A DNA stretch of 53,003 nt from Streptomyces sparsogenes (GTDB lineage: Bacteria > Actinomycetota > Actinomycetes > Streptomycetales > Streptomycetaceae), in NCBI RefSeq assembly GCF_001704635.1, contig NZ_MAXF01000125.1, positions 1 to 53,003 on the forward strand, written 5' to 3'. Positions 23,965 through 32,978 of the stretch are shown here, piece by piece. The notes beneath the pieces are model-generated. The model was not told the origin of the DNA and searched no databases. It worked only from the letters and a program-made list of their open reading frames with translations. Numbering within the stretch: the first letter of the stretch is position 1; each line of letters opens with the position of its first letter. Position numbers and translations under genes: made by a program.

Positions 23965-25098
23965 ATGGCGGCGACAGAGCACGGCCCGTTGACGGGGGTG
24001 CGGGTGGTGGAGCTCGCGGGGATCGGGCCCGGCCCGTTCGCCGCCATGCTCCTGGCCGACCTGGGCGCCGACGTCGTCCGCGTCGACCGGCCGGGCGGCA
24101 CCGGCGGGCTGAAGGTCGACCCGGCGTACGACCTGGCCAACCGCAACAAGCGCTCCGTGCTGCTCGACCTCAAGACCGAGCCGGGCCGGGCGGCCGTGCT
24201 CGACCTCGCCGAGCGCGCCGACATCCTCCTCGAGGGATACCGCCCCGGCGTCGCCGAGCGCCTGGGCGTGGGCCCCGACGCCTGCCTGGCCCGCAACGCC
24301 CGCCTGGTCTACGGCCGGATGACCGGCTGGGGCCAGGAGGGCCCGCTCGCCGACCGTGCCGGCCACGACATCGCCTACATCGCCGTCACCGGCGCGCTCG
24401 GCATGATCGGCGCCTCGGACGGCCCGCCCCTCGCCCCCGCCAACCTCCTCGGGGACTACGCGGGCGGCGCGCTCTATCTGGTGATCGGCGTCCTCGCCGC
24501 CCTCCAGCACGCCCGCACCTCCGGCACCGGCCAGGTCGTCGACGCCGCGATCGTGGACGGCACCGCCCATCTGACGGCCGCGATCCACGGCATGATGGCG
24601 GCGGGCGGCTGGCAGGACCGGCGCGGCGCCAACCTCCTCGACGGCGGCTGCCCCTTCTACGGGACCTATGAGACCGCCGACGGCGGCTATATGGCCGTCG
24701 GCGCCCTCGAGCCCAAGTTCTACGCGGAGTTCACCGGGCTCCTCGGCATCGCGGAGGACGCCCCGGGCCGCCGCGACTTCGACCGCTGGGGCGAGCTGCG
24801 CTCCCTCATCGCCGACCGCTTCAAGCAGCGCACCCGCGAGGAGTGGACGGCGGTCTTCGCCTCGTCCGACGCCTGTGTCGCCCCCGTCCTCTCCCTCCGC
24901 GAGGCCCCCGCCCACCCCCACCTGGCCGCCCGCGCCACCTTCGTCGACCACGGCGGCATCACCCAGCCCGCCCCCGCGCCGCGGTTCTCCGCCACCCCGG
25001 GCGCGGTGCGCCGCCCGCCCGCCCGGCCGGGGGCCGACGCCGACGAGGTGGCCCGCGAGTGGGGCCTGCCGCCCTTCCCGCGGGAGGAGCCGTCGTGA
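23965..25098 (+). CDS. mcr: Alpha-methylacyl-CoA racemase (CoA transferase family III)
   Basis: Interconverts (2R)- and (2S)-methyl-branched acyl-CoA so that branched fatty acids can enter beta-oxidation. The 377-residue protein aligns by eye with the M. tuberculosis racemase MCR: VVELAGIGPGPFAAM at the start, GYRPGVAERLG, YGRMTGWGQEGP, GHDIAYI carrying catalytic H134, and GDYAGGAL carrying D164 (equivalent to His126 and Asp156). The MTGWGQ and RGANLLDGGCPFYGTYE stretches are diagnostic for racemases rather than formyl-CoA transferases. Start at 23965 taken where the family begins; an ATG at 23956 is possible. First gene of a three-gene operon with fadA and fadB. Confidence 0.92.
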   Translation: MAATEHGPLTGVRVVELAGIGPGPFAAMLLADLGADVVRVDRPGGTGGLKVDPAYDLANRNKRSVLLDLKTEPGRAAVLDLAERADILLEGYRPGVAERLGVGPDACLARNARLVYGRMTGWGQEGPLADRAGHDIAYIAVTGALGMIGASDGPPLAPANLLGDYAGGALYLVIGVLAALQHARTSGTGQVVDAAIVDGTAHLTAAIHGMMAAGGWQDRRGANLLDGGCPFYGTYETADGGYMAVGALEPKFYAEFTGLLGIAEDAPGRRDFDRWGELRSLIADRFKQRTREEWTAVFASSDACVAPVLSLREAPAHPHLAARATFVDHGGITQPAPAPRFSATPGAVRRPPARPGADADEVAREWGLPPFPREEPS

Positions 25099-25162
25099 GG
25101 CGCCGCACCGCCGCGGCCGTGCCGCGCTCCCTGCCGTCCCCCACCCCCGAAAGGCTGCTGTC

Positions 25163-26377
25163 GTGAGCACCGAAGCGTATGTGTACGAGGCCATCCGCAC
25201 CCCGCGCGGGCGCGGCAAGCCCGACGGGGCCCTGCACGGCACCAAGCCGGTGGATCTCGTGGTGGGCCTCATCCACGAGATCCGGCGGCGCCTGCCCGGC
25301 CTGGACCCCGCGGCCGTCGACGACGTCGTGCTCGGCGTCGTCAGCCCGCTCGGGGACCAGGGCTCCGACATCGCCAAGATCGCCGCCATCGCCGCCGGGC
25401 TCCCCGAGACGGTCGCCGGCGTCCAGGAGAACCGCTTCTGTGCCTCCGGCCTCGAAGCCGTCAACCTGGCGGCGGCCAAGATCCGCTCCGGCTGGGAGGA
25501 TCTGGTGCTGGCGGGCGGCGTCGAGTCGATGTCGCGGGTCAAGATGGGCTCCGACGGCGGCGCCTGGTTCGCCGACCCGATGACCAACTACGAGACCGGC
25601 TTCGTGCCCCAGGGCATCGGCGCGGACCTCATCGCCACCGTCGAGGGCTTCTCCCGCCACGACGTCGACTCGTTCGCCTCCCTCTCGCAGGAGCGCGCCG
25701 CCCAGGCGTGGAAGGAGGGCCGCTTCGACCGCTCCGTCGTCCCGGTCCGGGACCGCGCGGGCCTCACGGTCCTCGACCACGACGAGCACATCCGCCCGGG
25801 GACGACGCCCGAGTCCCTGGCCGGGCTGAGGCCCTCCTTCGCCACCATCGGCGCGGCGGGCGGGTTCGACGCCGTCGCGCTGCAGAAGTACCACTGGCTC
25901 GAGGCCATCGACCATGTCCACCACGCCGGAAACTCCTCCGGCATCGTGGACGGCGCGGCCCTGGTGGCCATCGGCAGCGCCGAGGTCGGCGAGCGCTACG
26001 GCCTCACTCCCCGCGCCCGTATCGTCTCCGCCGCCGTCTCCGGCGCCGACCCGACGATCATGCTCACCGGCCCCGCCCCCGCCACCCGCAAGGCGCTCGC
26101 CAAGGCCGGGCTGACCATCGACGACATCGACCTGGTCGAGATCAACGAGGCCTTCGCGGCCGTCGTGCTGCGTTTCGCCCGGGAGATGGGGCTCGGCCTC
26201 GAGAAGATCAATGTCAATGGCGGAGCGATCGCCATGGGGCATCCGCTCGGCGCGACCGGGGCGATGATCCTGGGCACCCTCATCGACGAGCTGGAGCGGC
26301 GCGGGCAGCGCTATGGGCTGGCCACGCTGTGCGTCGGCGGCGGCATGGGCATCGCCACGGTCGTCGAGCGCGTCTAG
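25163..26377 (+). CDS. fadA: Acetyl-CoA C-acyltransferase (thiolase)
   Basis: Last step of beta-oxidation: thiolytic cleavage of 3-ketoacyl-CoA to acetyl-CoA and a shortened acyl-CoA. 404 residues, cytoplasmic. The nucleophile C93 lies in ENRFCASGLEAVN, the NEAFA segment follows, and the general-acid/base pair is in GHPLGATG and CVGGGMG near the C-terminus. The GTG at 25163 is preceded by AAAGG at about 9 nt. It lies 64 bp after mcr and 57 bp before fadB, and with fadB would form the trifunctional complex. Confidence 0.95.
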   Translation: MSTEAYVYEAIRTPRGRGKPDGALHGTKPVDLVVGLIHEIRRRLPGLDPAAVDDVVLGVVSPLGDQGSDIAKIAAIAAGLPETVAGVQENRFCASGLEAVNLAAAKIRSGWEDLVLAGGVESMSRVKMGSDGGAWFADPMTNYETGFVPQGIGADLIATVEGFSRHDVDSFASLSQERAAQAWKEGRFDRSVVPVRDRAGLTVLDHDEHIRPGTTPESLAGLRPSFATIGAAGGFDAVALQKYHWLEAIDHVHHAGNSSGIVDGAALVAIGSAEVGERYGLTPRARIVSAAVSGADPTIMLTGPAPATRKALAKAGLTIDDIDLVEINEAFAAVVLRFAREMGLGLEKINVNGGAIAMGHPLGATGAMILGTLIDELERRGQRYGLATLCVGGGMGIATVVERV

Positions 26378-26434
26378 CGCGTCCAGCGCGCCTTGGCCGC
26401 CCGCCCCCACGACTTCCCAGGGAGACCGAAGAAC

Positions 26435-28618
26435 ATGACCAGCCCCACCGCCGAGTCCACCATCCGCTGGGAGCGCGGCGACGACGGCATCGTGACCCTC
26501 GTCCTGGACGACCCCCACCAGTCCGCCAACACCATGAACGCCGCCTTCGTCTCCTCCCTCACCGCGGTCGCCGACCGCCTCGAGGCCGAGCGGGAGTCGA
26601 TCCGCGGCATCGTCGTCACCTCCGCCAAGAAGACCTTCTTCGCGGGCGGCGACCTCAAGGACATGATCAAGATCGGGCCGGAGGACGCCCAGCGGGCGTA
26701 CGACACGAGCATGGAGGTCAAGCGCGGCCTGCGCCGCATCGAGACGCTCGGCAAGCCCGTCGTCGCCGCGATCAACGGCGCGGCCCTCGGCGGCGGCTTC
26801 GAGATCGCCCTCGCCTGCCACCACCGCGTGGCCCTCGACGCCCCCGGGTCGAAGATCGGCTGCCCCGAGGTCACCCTGGGGCTGCTGCCGGCCGGCGGCG
26901 GCGTGGCCCGTACGGTCCGGCTCCTCGGCGTCGCCGACGCGCTGCTCACGGTCCTGCTCGAGGGCCGGCAGTACTCCCCCCGGCGGGCGCTGGAGGCCGG
27001 CCTGGTCCACGAGGTCGCGGACTCCCCGGAGGAGATGCTGGCCAAGGCCCGCGCCTTCATCGACGCCCACCCCGAATCCCAGCAGCCCTGGGACGTCAAG
27101 GGCTACAAGATCCCCGGTGGCACCCCCGCCCACCCGAAGTTCGCCGCCGACCTCCCCGCCTACCCCGCGAATCTGAGGAAGCGGCTGGGCGGCGCCCCCT
27201 ACCCGGCGCCGCGCAACATCCTGGCCGCCGCCGTCGAGGGGGCCCAGGTCGACTTCGAGACCGCGCAGATCATCGAGGCCCGCTACTTCGTGGAGCTGGT
27301 CACCGGCCAGACCGCCAAGAACATGATCCAGGCGTTCTTCTTCGATCTCCAGGCGGTCAACTCCGGCGCCGGCCGGCCCGAGGGCGTCGCGCCGCGGCAG
27401 GTCCGCAAGGTGGCTGTGCTGGGCGCCGGGATGATGGGCGCGGGCATCGCCTACTCCTGTGCCAAGGCGGGCATCGACGTGGTCCTGAAGGACGTGTCGG
27501 AGGAGGCCGCCGCCAAGGGCAAGGCCCATGCCCAGGGGCTGCTGGACGCGGCCGTCGCCAAGGGCCGTACGACCGAGGCCGAGCGGGACGCGCTGCTCGC
27601 CCGCATCGCCCCCACCGCCGACCCGGGCGACCTGGCCGGCTGTGACGCGGTCATCGAGGCGGTCTTCGAGGACCCGGCGCTCAAGCACAAGGTCTTCCAG
27701 GAGATCGAGGGCGTCGTCGCGCCCGACGCCCTGCTGTGCTCCAACACCTCCACGCTCCCCATCACCCTGCTCGCCGAGGGCGTCCAGCGCCCCGCCGACT
27801 TCATCGGCCTCCACTTCTTCTCGCCCGTCCACAGGATGCCGCTGGTGGAGATCATCAAGGGCGAGCGGACCGGCGACGAGGCCCTGGCCCGCGCCTTCGA
27901 CCTGGTGCGGCAGATCCGCAAGACCCCGATCGTCGTCAATGACTCGCGCGGCTTCTTCACCTCGCGCGTCATCGGCCAGTTCATGAACGAGGGCGTGGCG
28001 ATGGTGGGGGAGGGCGTCGATCCCGCCTCCGTCGAGCAGGCCGCCGCCCAGGCCGGCTACCCCGCCAAGGTGCTGGCGCTGATGGACGAGCTGACCCTGA
28101 CCCTGCCGCGCAAGATCCGCGAGGAGACGCGGCGGGCCGTGGAGGAGGCGGGCGGCGCCTGGCAGGCGCACCCCGCCGACGCGGTCATCGACCGGATGGT
28201 CGAGGAGTTCGGGCGGCCGGGCCGCGCCCAGGGCGCCGGGTTCTACGCGTACGACGAGCGGACCGGCGAGCGGACCGGCCTGTGGCCCGGTCTGCGCGAA
28301 CACTTCACCAAGCCCGATGTCGCCGTGCCCTTCGAGGACATGAAGGAGCGGATGCTCTTCTCCGAGGCGCTGGACACCGTCCGGCTCCTGGAGGAAGGCG
28401 TGCTGACGTCGGTCGCCGAGGCGAACATCGGCTCGATCCTGGGCATCGGCTTCCCCGGCTGGACCGGCGGCGTGCTGCAGTACATCAACGGCTACCGGGG
28501 CGGGCTGCCCGGCTTCGTCGCGCGCGCCCGGGAGCTCCAGGACAGGTACGGCGACCGCTTCGCGCCGCCGCGGCTGCTGCTGGACAAGGCAGCCAAGGGC
28601 GAGACGTTCACCGACTAG
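26435..28618 (+). CDS. fadB: Multifunctional fatty-acid oxidation protein (enoyl-CoA hydratase / 3-hydroxyacyl-CoA dehydrogenase)
   Basis: Carries the hydratase and dehydrogenase steps of beta-oxidation on one 727-residue chain. The N-terminal crotonase domain (about 10-200) has an FFAGGDLKDM oxyanion segment, a GAALGGGFEIALACHHR segment, and Glu in KIGCPEVTLGLLPAGGG. The NAD-binding domain (about 325-500) has the GAGMMGAGIAYSCAKAG dinucleotide turn and catalytic His in HFFSPVHRMPLVEI. Two C-terminal 3HCDH domains follow (about 505-600 and 630-720). GGAG lies about 10 nt before the ATG. It is convergent with a MerR regulator 13 bp away. Confidence 0.95.
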   Translation: MTSPTAESTIRWERGDDGIVTLVLDDPHQSANTMNAAFVSSLTAVADRLEAERESIRGIVVTSAKKTFFAGGDLKDMIKIGPEDAQRAYDTSMEVKRGLRRIETLGKPVVAAINGAALGGGFEIALACHHRVALDAPGSKIGCPEVTLGLLPAGGGVARTVRLLGVADALLTVLLEGRQYSPRRALEAGLVHEVADSPEEMLAKARAFIDAHPESQQPWDVKGYKIPGGTPAHPKFAADLPAYPANLRKRLGGAPYPAPRNILAAAVEGAQVDFETAQIIEARYFVELVTGQTAKNMIQAFFFDLQAVNSGAGRPEGVAPRQVRKVAVLGAGMMGAGIAYSCAKAGIDVVLKDVSEEAAAKGKAHAQGLLDAAVAKGRTTEAERDALLARIAPTADPGDLAGCDAVIEAVFEDPALKHKVFQEIEGVVAPDALLCSNTSTLPITLLAEGVQRPADFIGLHFFSPVHRMPLVEIIKGERTGDEALARAFDLVRQIRKTPIVVNDSRGFFTSRVIGQFMNEGVAMVGEGVDPASVEQAAAQAGYPAKVLALMDELTLTLPRKIREETRRAVEEAGGAWQAHPADAVIDRMVEEFGRPGRAQGAGFYAYDERTGERTGLWPGLREHFTKPDVAVPFEDMKERMLFSEALDTVRLLEEGVLTSVAEANIGSILGIGFPGWTGGVLQYINGYRGGLPGFVARARELQDRYGDRFAPPRLLLDKAAKGETFTD

Positions 28619-28631
28619 CCGGGACGGGGTC

Positions 28632-29420
28632 TCAGGCGCGGTGGGCGGCGTCCTCGCCCTCCGCCGCGTCCTGCCCGTACCAGCCGCGCAGCTCCCGCTT
28701 CATCGACCGCTGGAAGGCGATCACCAGCGCCTGCACCACCAGCGGCTGCATATGCGCCGACAGCGACTTCTTCGCCCTGACCCGCTCGGGGCCCGACGCG
28801 CCGGACCCGCCCTCCTGGTCGGGCCCCCACACCTCCTCGCGGAAGAGCCTGCTCAGCTCGCGGGCCGCGGACCGGGAGTGTTCGAGGACGACCGTATGGG
28901 CCGCCAGGATGGTCTCCAGCGCGATCGGCACATCGAGCAGCCGCATGCCCAGGTGCAGCACACCGGGGTCGATGCGGAAGACGTCCGGGTCGTCCGTGCG
29001 CTCCAGCACGTTCAGCGCGGCCAGCCGGTCGATGTCCTCCTCCGACAGCGGCCGTCCGGCCCGCCGCGTCAGCTGCTCCCGGGAGGCCTCCTCCGGCGCG
29101 TCGGGCGCCCAGGAGGCGACCAGGGCGCGGTGGATGGCCAGGTCGTCCGCGCTCAGGTCGGGCGGGAGCTGCCGCAGATAGCGTTCGATGGCGGACAGCG
29201 TCATGCCGTGGTGCTGGAGTTCCTCGATCAGCGCCAGGCGGGAGAGGTGCTCGGGCCCGTAGTGGCCGACCCGGCGCGGGCCGATCACCGGCGGCGGCAG
29301 CAGCCCCCGGGTCCCGTAGAAGCGCACCGTACGGACCGTCACCCCGGCGCGGGCCGCCAACTCGTCGACGGTGAGCGTCGGTTCCTCGGTGTCCGTGGTC
29401 GCCATGTCGGTGTTCGCCAT
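28632..29420 (-). CDS. MerR-family transcriptional regulator
   Basis: The 262-residue protein has a typical MerR winged helix (about 15-85: LTVDELAARAGVTVRTVRFYGTRGLLPPP, then HLSRLALIEELQHHGMTLSAIERYL). It is followed by a long (about 170 residues) C-terminal domain ending in an ALVIAFQRSMKRELRGWYG segment. No metal-binding Cys cluster is present. That domain arrangement resembles actinobacterial MerR regulators found near fatty-acid genes. It faces the mcr-fadA-fadB operon tail to tail, so a role in lipid degradation control is plausible but inferred from position. Confidence 0.88.
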   Translation of the reverse strand: MANTDMATTDTEEPTLTVDELAARAGVTVRTVRFYGTRGLLPPPVIGPRRVGHYGPEHLSRLALIEELQHHGMTLSAIERYLRQLPPDLSADDLAIHRALVASWAPDAPEEASREQLTRRAGRPLSEEDIDRLAALNVLERTDDPDVFRIDPGVLHLGMRLLDVPIALETILAAHTVVLEHSRSAARELSRLFREEVWGPDQEGGSGASGPERVRAKKSLSAHMQPLVVQALVIAFQRSMKRELRGWYGQDAAEGEDAAHRA

Positions 29421-29504
29421 GCGCCGCGCCTCGCTCTCCGCCCTGCTGCACGATCGGAATCCTCGGTCGGGTTCTCCAGTATTGCTGTCTCACCACTGGT
29501 GTGA

Positions 29505-29799
29505 AGCCCCTCGGCCGTCCCGCCGGGAACATACCGGCACTCCGTCTTCCGCACCGACCCGTGGGGGCGCGGCGAGCGCTCACTGCGCTCGGTGCAGCTG
29601 TGGGTGTACGGCGGGGAGCGGGCGGCGGCGGAGGGCCGCAGGCTGCGCGCGCTGCGCCCGCTTCGGCCGCGCCGTCCGGGTGCTGGTGCCGCTCCTTCCC
29701 GAGCGACCGCGCTACCTGCCCCTCGCCCGCGAGGCCCGCCGCACACAACGCACACAACGCACACAGCGAACGCAGCGGCGGCGCGCGGCCCGCGCCTGA
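29505..29799 (+). pseudogene. Frameshifted, 5'-truncated gene remnant of unknown family
   Basis: One frame from 29505 reads naturally as ...YRHSVFRTDPWGRGE, VQLWVYGGERAAAEG, RRLRAL. A +1 shift near 29656 continues as ARFGRAVRVLVPLLPERPRY and LPLAREARR and ends at a TGA at 29797-29799. The joined reading is smooth and protein-like, while either frame alone becomes Arg/Pro-rich junk. There is no start codon with a ribosome site upstream, and a stop lies at 29502. I do not recognise the family. The rest of the gap 29421-29887 shows nothing else: the MerR promoter at its left end and GC-rich sequence at its right. Confidence 0.4.
29740..29766. repeat. Three copies of a 9-bp unit CGCACACAA
   Basis: Units at 29740-29748, 29749-29757 and 29758-29766 (last base G), plus a degenerate fourth. 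In the remnant's final frame they encode Arg-Thr-Gln repeats. Slippage-prone microsatellite. Confidence 0.7.
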
Positions 29800-29887
29800 G
29801 GGCCGCGCCCCGGCCCCCGAAGCGCGAAGGCTCCGGGGCCGGGGCACGGGACCGGGCACGGGGTGGGGGAGTGCCCCTGGGGGAGCG

Positions 29888-31426
29888 TCAGCGGCCCGCG
29901 CGGCCGTGGACGGTGTCCGTCGCGTGGATCGCCTTCCACGACTTCGGCCGCGCCACCGTCACCCCCGCACCGTCTCCCGCGTCCGCGTCAGCATCCGCGT
30001 CAGCATCCGCACCGATGCCCGCCGCCCGCGCGGCCGGCGCGCCCGGCTTGGACGCCGTGAACAGCCAGGTGTCGAAGAGTTCCCCGAGCGGCTTGCCGGA
30101 GACCTTCTCGGCGAACACCTCGAAGTCCCGCACCGACCACTTGCCGTAAGCCCGGTCCGTGGGCCACTTCCTGAGGATCGTGAAGAAGTCGTCGTCGCCC
30201 ACCGTGTTCCGCAGCGCCTGCAGCGCGATCGCCCCACGGTCGTACACCGCCGCGTGGAACTGGTTGTCCGGCCCCGGATCCCCCGGCTTCACCGTCCAGA
30301 ACGCGTCCTCGGCCGGGTGCTGCGCGTACGTGTAGTCCGCCAGCTCCTGCGCCGTGCCCTCACCCTCCTTCTCCGACCACAGCCACTGCGCGTAGCGCGC
30401 GAAGCCCTCGTTGACCCAGATGTCGCGCCAGTCCTTCAGCGAGACGCTGTCGCCGTACCACTGGTGGGCGAGCTCGTGGACCACCACCGAGACGTTCGAG
30501 CCGCTCGCGAACTGCCGGGGGCTGTAGAACGGGCGGGTCTGGGTCTCCAGCGCGTAGCTCGTGGGCACGTCGGGCACATAGCCGCCGAGCGCGTCGAAGG
30601 GGTACGGGCCGAAGACCCCGCTGAGCCAGTCCGCGACCTCGGCGCTCCGCTCGACGCTCGCCTTCGCCGCGCCCGCGCCCGCGCCCAGGTTCTTGCTGTA
30701 CGCGTTGAGGACCGGCAGGCCGTTCTCGGTGGTGTCGGTGGTGATGTCGAACCTGCCGACCGCGAGGGTGGCCAGATAGGTGGCCTGCGGCTTGCCGGAG
30801 CGCCAGCTGTAACGCGTCCAGCCCAGCCGCGACGTGGTCGACACCAGCCTGCCGTTGCTGATCGCCTGCGTCCCGTCGGGCACCGCCACCGACACGTCGT
30901 AGGTGGCCTTGTCGAGCGGGTGGTCATTGCTCGGGAACCACCACCACGCCGCCTCCGGCTCGTTCGCCGCCACCCCGCCGTCCCGGGTGCGCAGCCAGGA
31001 GGTGAACCCGCCCACCTTCACCGCTGAGGGCGTGCCGCCGTACCGCACGACCACCGTGAAGGGGCGGCCCGAGGCGAGCGGGGCCGCCGGGGTGATCTCC
31101 AGCTCGTGGTCGCCCTTCGCCGCGAACGCCGCCTTCCTGCCGCCCACCAGCACCTCGCTCACATCGAGCGCGAAGTCGAGGTTGAAACGGGACAGGTCCT
31201 GGGTGGCGGTGGCCAGCACCGTCGCCGTGCCCTCCAGGCGGTCGGTGGCCGGCTGGTACTTCAGCCGCAGGTCGTAGTGGGAGACGTCGTACCCGCCGTT
31301 GCCGTAACCGGGGTAGTACGAGTCCCCGATCCCGGGCGCGCCCGGGGTGGCGTCGGCCGCCGAGGCCGGGACGGCCAGCAGCAGGCAGGCCGCGGCCGCG
31401 GTCGGGACGATGAGTCTGTGACGCAC
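29888..31426 (-). CDS. Secreted M1-family aminopeptidase
   Basis: Zinc aminopeptidase, exported. 512 residues: signal peptide (about 1-23, ending ASA), N-terminal beta-saddle domain (about 40-230), then the catalytic domain with H317-E-L-A-H321 and the third zinc ligand E340, exactly the HExxH-x18-E spacing of M1. The substrate-binding GxMEN motif of most M1 enzymes is replaced by YALETQTRP, as in a Streptomyces subgroup. The C-terminus ends in an Ala/Asp repeat (GADADADADADAG) encoded by a CGTCAGCATC-type microsatellite near 29985-30010, then a short tail. The GTG at 31426 is chosen for TTGGAGGA just upstream and for the signal peptide. Divergent from a carboxypeptidase gene. Confidence 0.9.
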   Translation of the reverse strand: MRHRLIVPTAAAACLLLAVPASAADATPGAPGIGDSYYPGYGNGGYDVSHYDLRLKYQPATDRLEGTATVLATATQDLSRFNLDFALDVSEVLVGGRKAAFAAKGDHELEITPAAPLASGRPFTVVVRYGGTPSAVKVGGFTSWLRTRDGGVAANEPEAAWWWFPSNDHPLDKATYDVSVAVPDGTQAISNGRLVSTTSRLGWTRYSWRSGKPQATYLATLAVGRFDITTDTTENGLPVLNAYSKNLGAGAGAAKASVERSAEVADWLSGVFGPYPFDALGGYVPDVPTSYALETQTRPFYSPRQFASGSNVSVVVHELAHQWYGDSVSLKDWRDIWVNEGFARYAQWLWSEKEGEGTAQELADYTYAQHPAEDAFWTVKPGDPGPDNQFHAAVYDRGAIALQALRNTVGDDDFFTILRKWPTDRAYGKWSVRDFEVFAEKVSGKPLGELFDTWLFTASKPGAPAARAAGIGADADADADADAGDGAGVTVARPKSWKAIHATDTVHGRAGR

Positions 31427-31610
31427 GGGTCCTCCAACTCGTCGGGCAGAACGATCAACGCAGACACTAGGTACTCGCGGCGGACCCCTCATGTCCATCA
31501 CCGACCACGACACACGATCGACATCCGGCCGACATCCGTGGCCACGGTGACCTCACATACCTCGGAACGCCCTCTTCTCCCCACGAGTTGACTCGCGCTA
31601 CGGTCCGCCC

Positions 31611-32978
31611 GTGCTGCTACGTATGCGGAAGCCCCGCCTCGACCCGGCCCCCACCGAGTTGCCCTCGATCCCCCGCATCCCGCTGATCCGCGCGGCCGCG
31701 GCCGGCGCCGTCGCGCTGCTGACCACGTCCGTCCTCACCGCGCCCGCCCGGGCGGAAACACCCGCGCCCCGTACCGGATTCGAGGCCAGCCAGGGCGCGC
31801 GCTGGACCACCCAGCCGGAGGAGGAGCGCTTCCTCGCCGCCGTCGACGCCGCGAGCGCGCGCGTCGCCGTCGACCGCATCGGCACCACCGCCCAGGGCCG
31901 CCCGCTGCGCCTGGTGCGCATCGGCGCGCCCGCCGCCCCGGCCCGCACCACGGACGGCAACACCCTGCTGCTCATCTGCTCCCAGCACGGCGACGAGCCG
32001 TCCGGCCGCGAGGCCTGCCTGTCCACCGTCCGCGACCTGGCCTACGCCAAGGACGCGCGGACCAAGCGCTTCCTGGAGCGCACCAACGTCCTGGTCATAC
32101 CGACCGCCAACCCCGACGGCCGCGCCGCCGACACCCGCGGGAACTCCGAGGGCGTCGACATCAACCGCGACCACATCGCCCTCAAGACCGCGGAGGCCCG
32201 CGCCGCGGCGGCCGTCCTCCGCGACTGGCGGCCCGACACCGTCTACGACCTCCACGAGTACGGGGCCACCGTCCCGTACTACATGAAGGACCTGCTGGCC
32301 CTGTGGCCGCGCAACCTCAACACCGCGGACGCCGTGCACCAAGAGGCGCGCACGCTCTCCGACGCGTACGTCCGGCCGCGCGCCGAGCAGGCGGGCTTCG
32401 ACACCGGCGTCTACGGCATCTGGACCGACCCCAAGACCGGCGACCCCGTCAAGCAGGTCGCGGGCGACGGGCAGGAGCGGATCCTGCGCAACACCGCCGG
32501 GGTCAAGAACTCCGTCGGCCTCCTCGTCGAAACCCGGGTCGACGCGCTCACCGACGCCGAGAAGGCCGACCCGGCGCTCAACAACCGACGCCGCGTGGGC
32601 TCCCAGCTCGCCGCGCTCGACGGGGCCTTCGACTTCGTGGACCAGCGCCGCGGGCGCATCGAGGCCGCCACCACCCGCGCCCGGCTGACCGGCTACGCCG
32701 ACCGCGGCCCGGTCTACCTCGGCGGCGCCGACAACGACCCGGCGGGGGAGGACGAGATCCTCGCCGACCCGCCGTGCGGCTACCGGCTGGACGCCGAGCA
32801 GTACGCGCTGGTCAAGGACGAGCTCGCGCTGCACGGCGTCACGGTGCGCCCCCGGCACGGCGGCGCGGACGGCGCGTTCGTACCGCTGCGCCAGTCACTG
32901 CGCGCGCTGGTGCCGCTGCTCCTGGACGGCCGCGCCGCCTACCACCTGGCGGAGGGACAGCCCGTCAACCACTGCTGA
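31611..32978 (+). CDS. Secreted M14-family zinc carboxypeptidase
   Basis: Exported metallocarboxypeptidase, 455 residues. A basic start and hydrophobic stretch (about 24-48, ending ARA) form the signal peptide. Zinc ligands are H126 and E129 in SQHGDEPSG and H215 in DLHEYG. The substrate-binding Asn-Arg pair is N185-R186 in DINRDH, and the catalytic Glu is probably the one in LLVETRVDA. The GTG start at 31611 is 6 nt after TACGGT, as for a leaderless transcript. It is divergent from the M1 aminopeptidase, so the pair may act together on outside peptides. Its 3' end overlaps the convergent D-amino-acid oxidase gene by 14 bp. Confidence 0.88.
   Translation: MLLRMRKPRLDPAPTELPSIPRIPLIRAAAAGAVALLTTSVLTAPARAETPAPRTGFEASQGARWTTQPEEERFLAAVDAASARVAVDRIGTTAQGRPLRLVRIGAPAAPARTTDGNTLLLICSQHGDEPSGREACLSTVRDLAYAKDARTKRFLERTNVLVIPTANPDGRAADTRGNSEGVDINRDHIALKTAEARAAAAVLRDWRPDTVYDLHEYGATVPYYMKDLLALWPRNLNTADAVHQEARTLSDAYVRPRAEQAGFDTGVYGIWTDPKTGDPVKQVAGDGQERILRNTAGVKNSVGLLVETRVDALTDAEKADPALNNRRRVGSQLAALDGAFDFVDQRRGRIEAATTRARLTGYADRGPVYLGGADNDPAGEDEILADPPCGYRLDAEQYALVKDELALHGVTVRPRHGGADGAFVPLRQSLRALVPLLLDGRAAYHLAEGQPVNHC

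Noticed and set aside
24959..28303. An open frame of over 1100 codons antisense to fadA and fadB
   Set aside because: Pure antisense shadow: all conserved thiolase, hydratase and dehydrogenase motifs lie on the plus strand.
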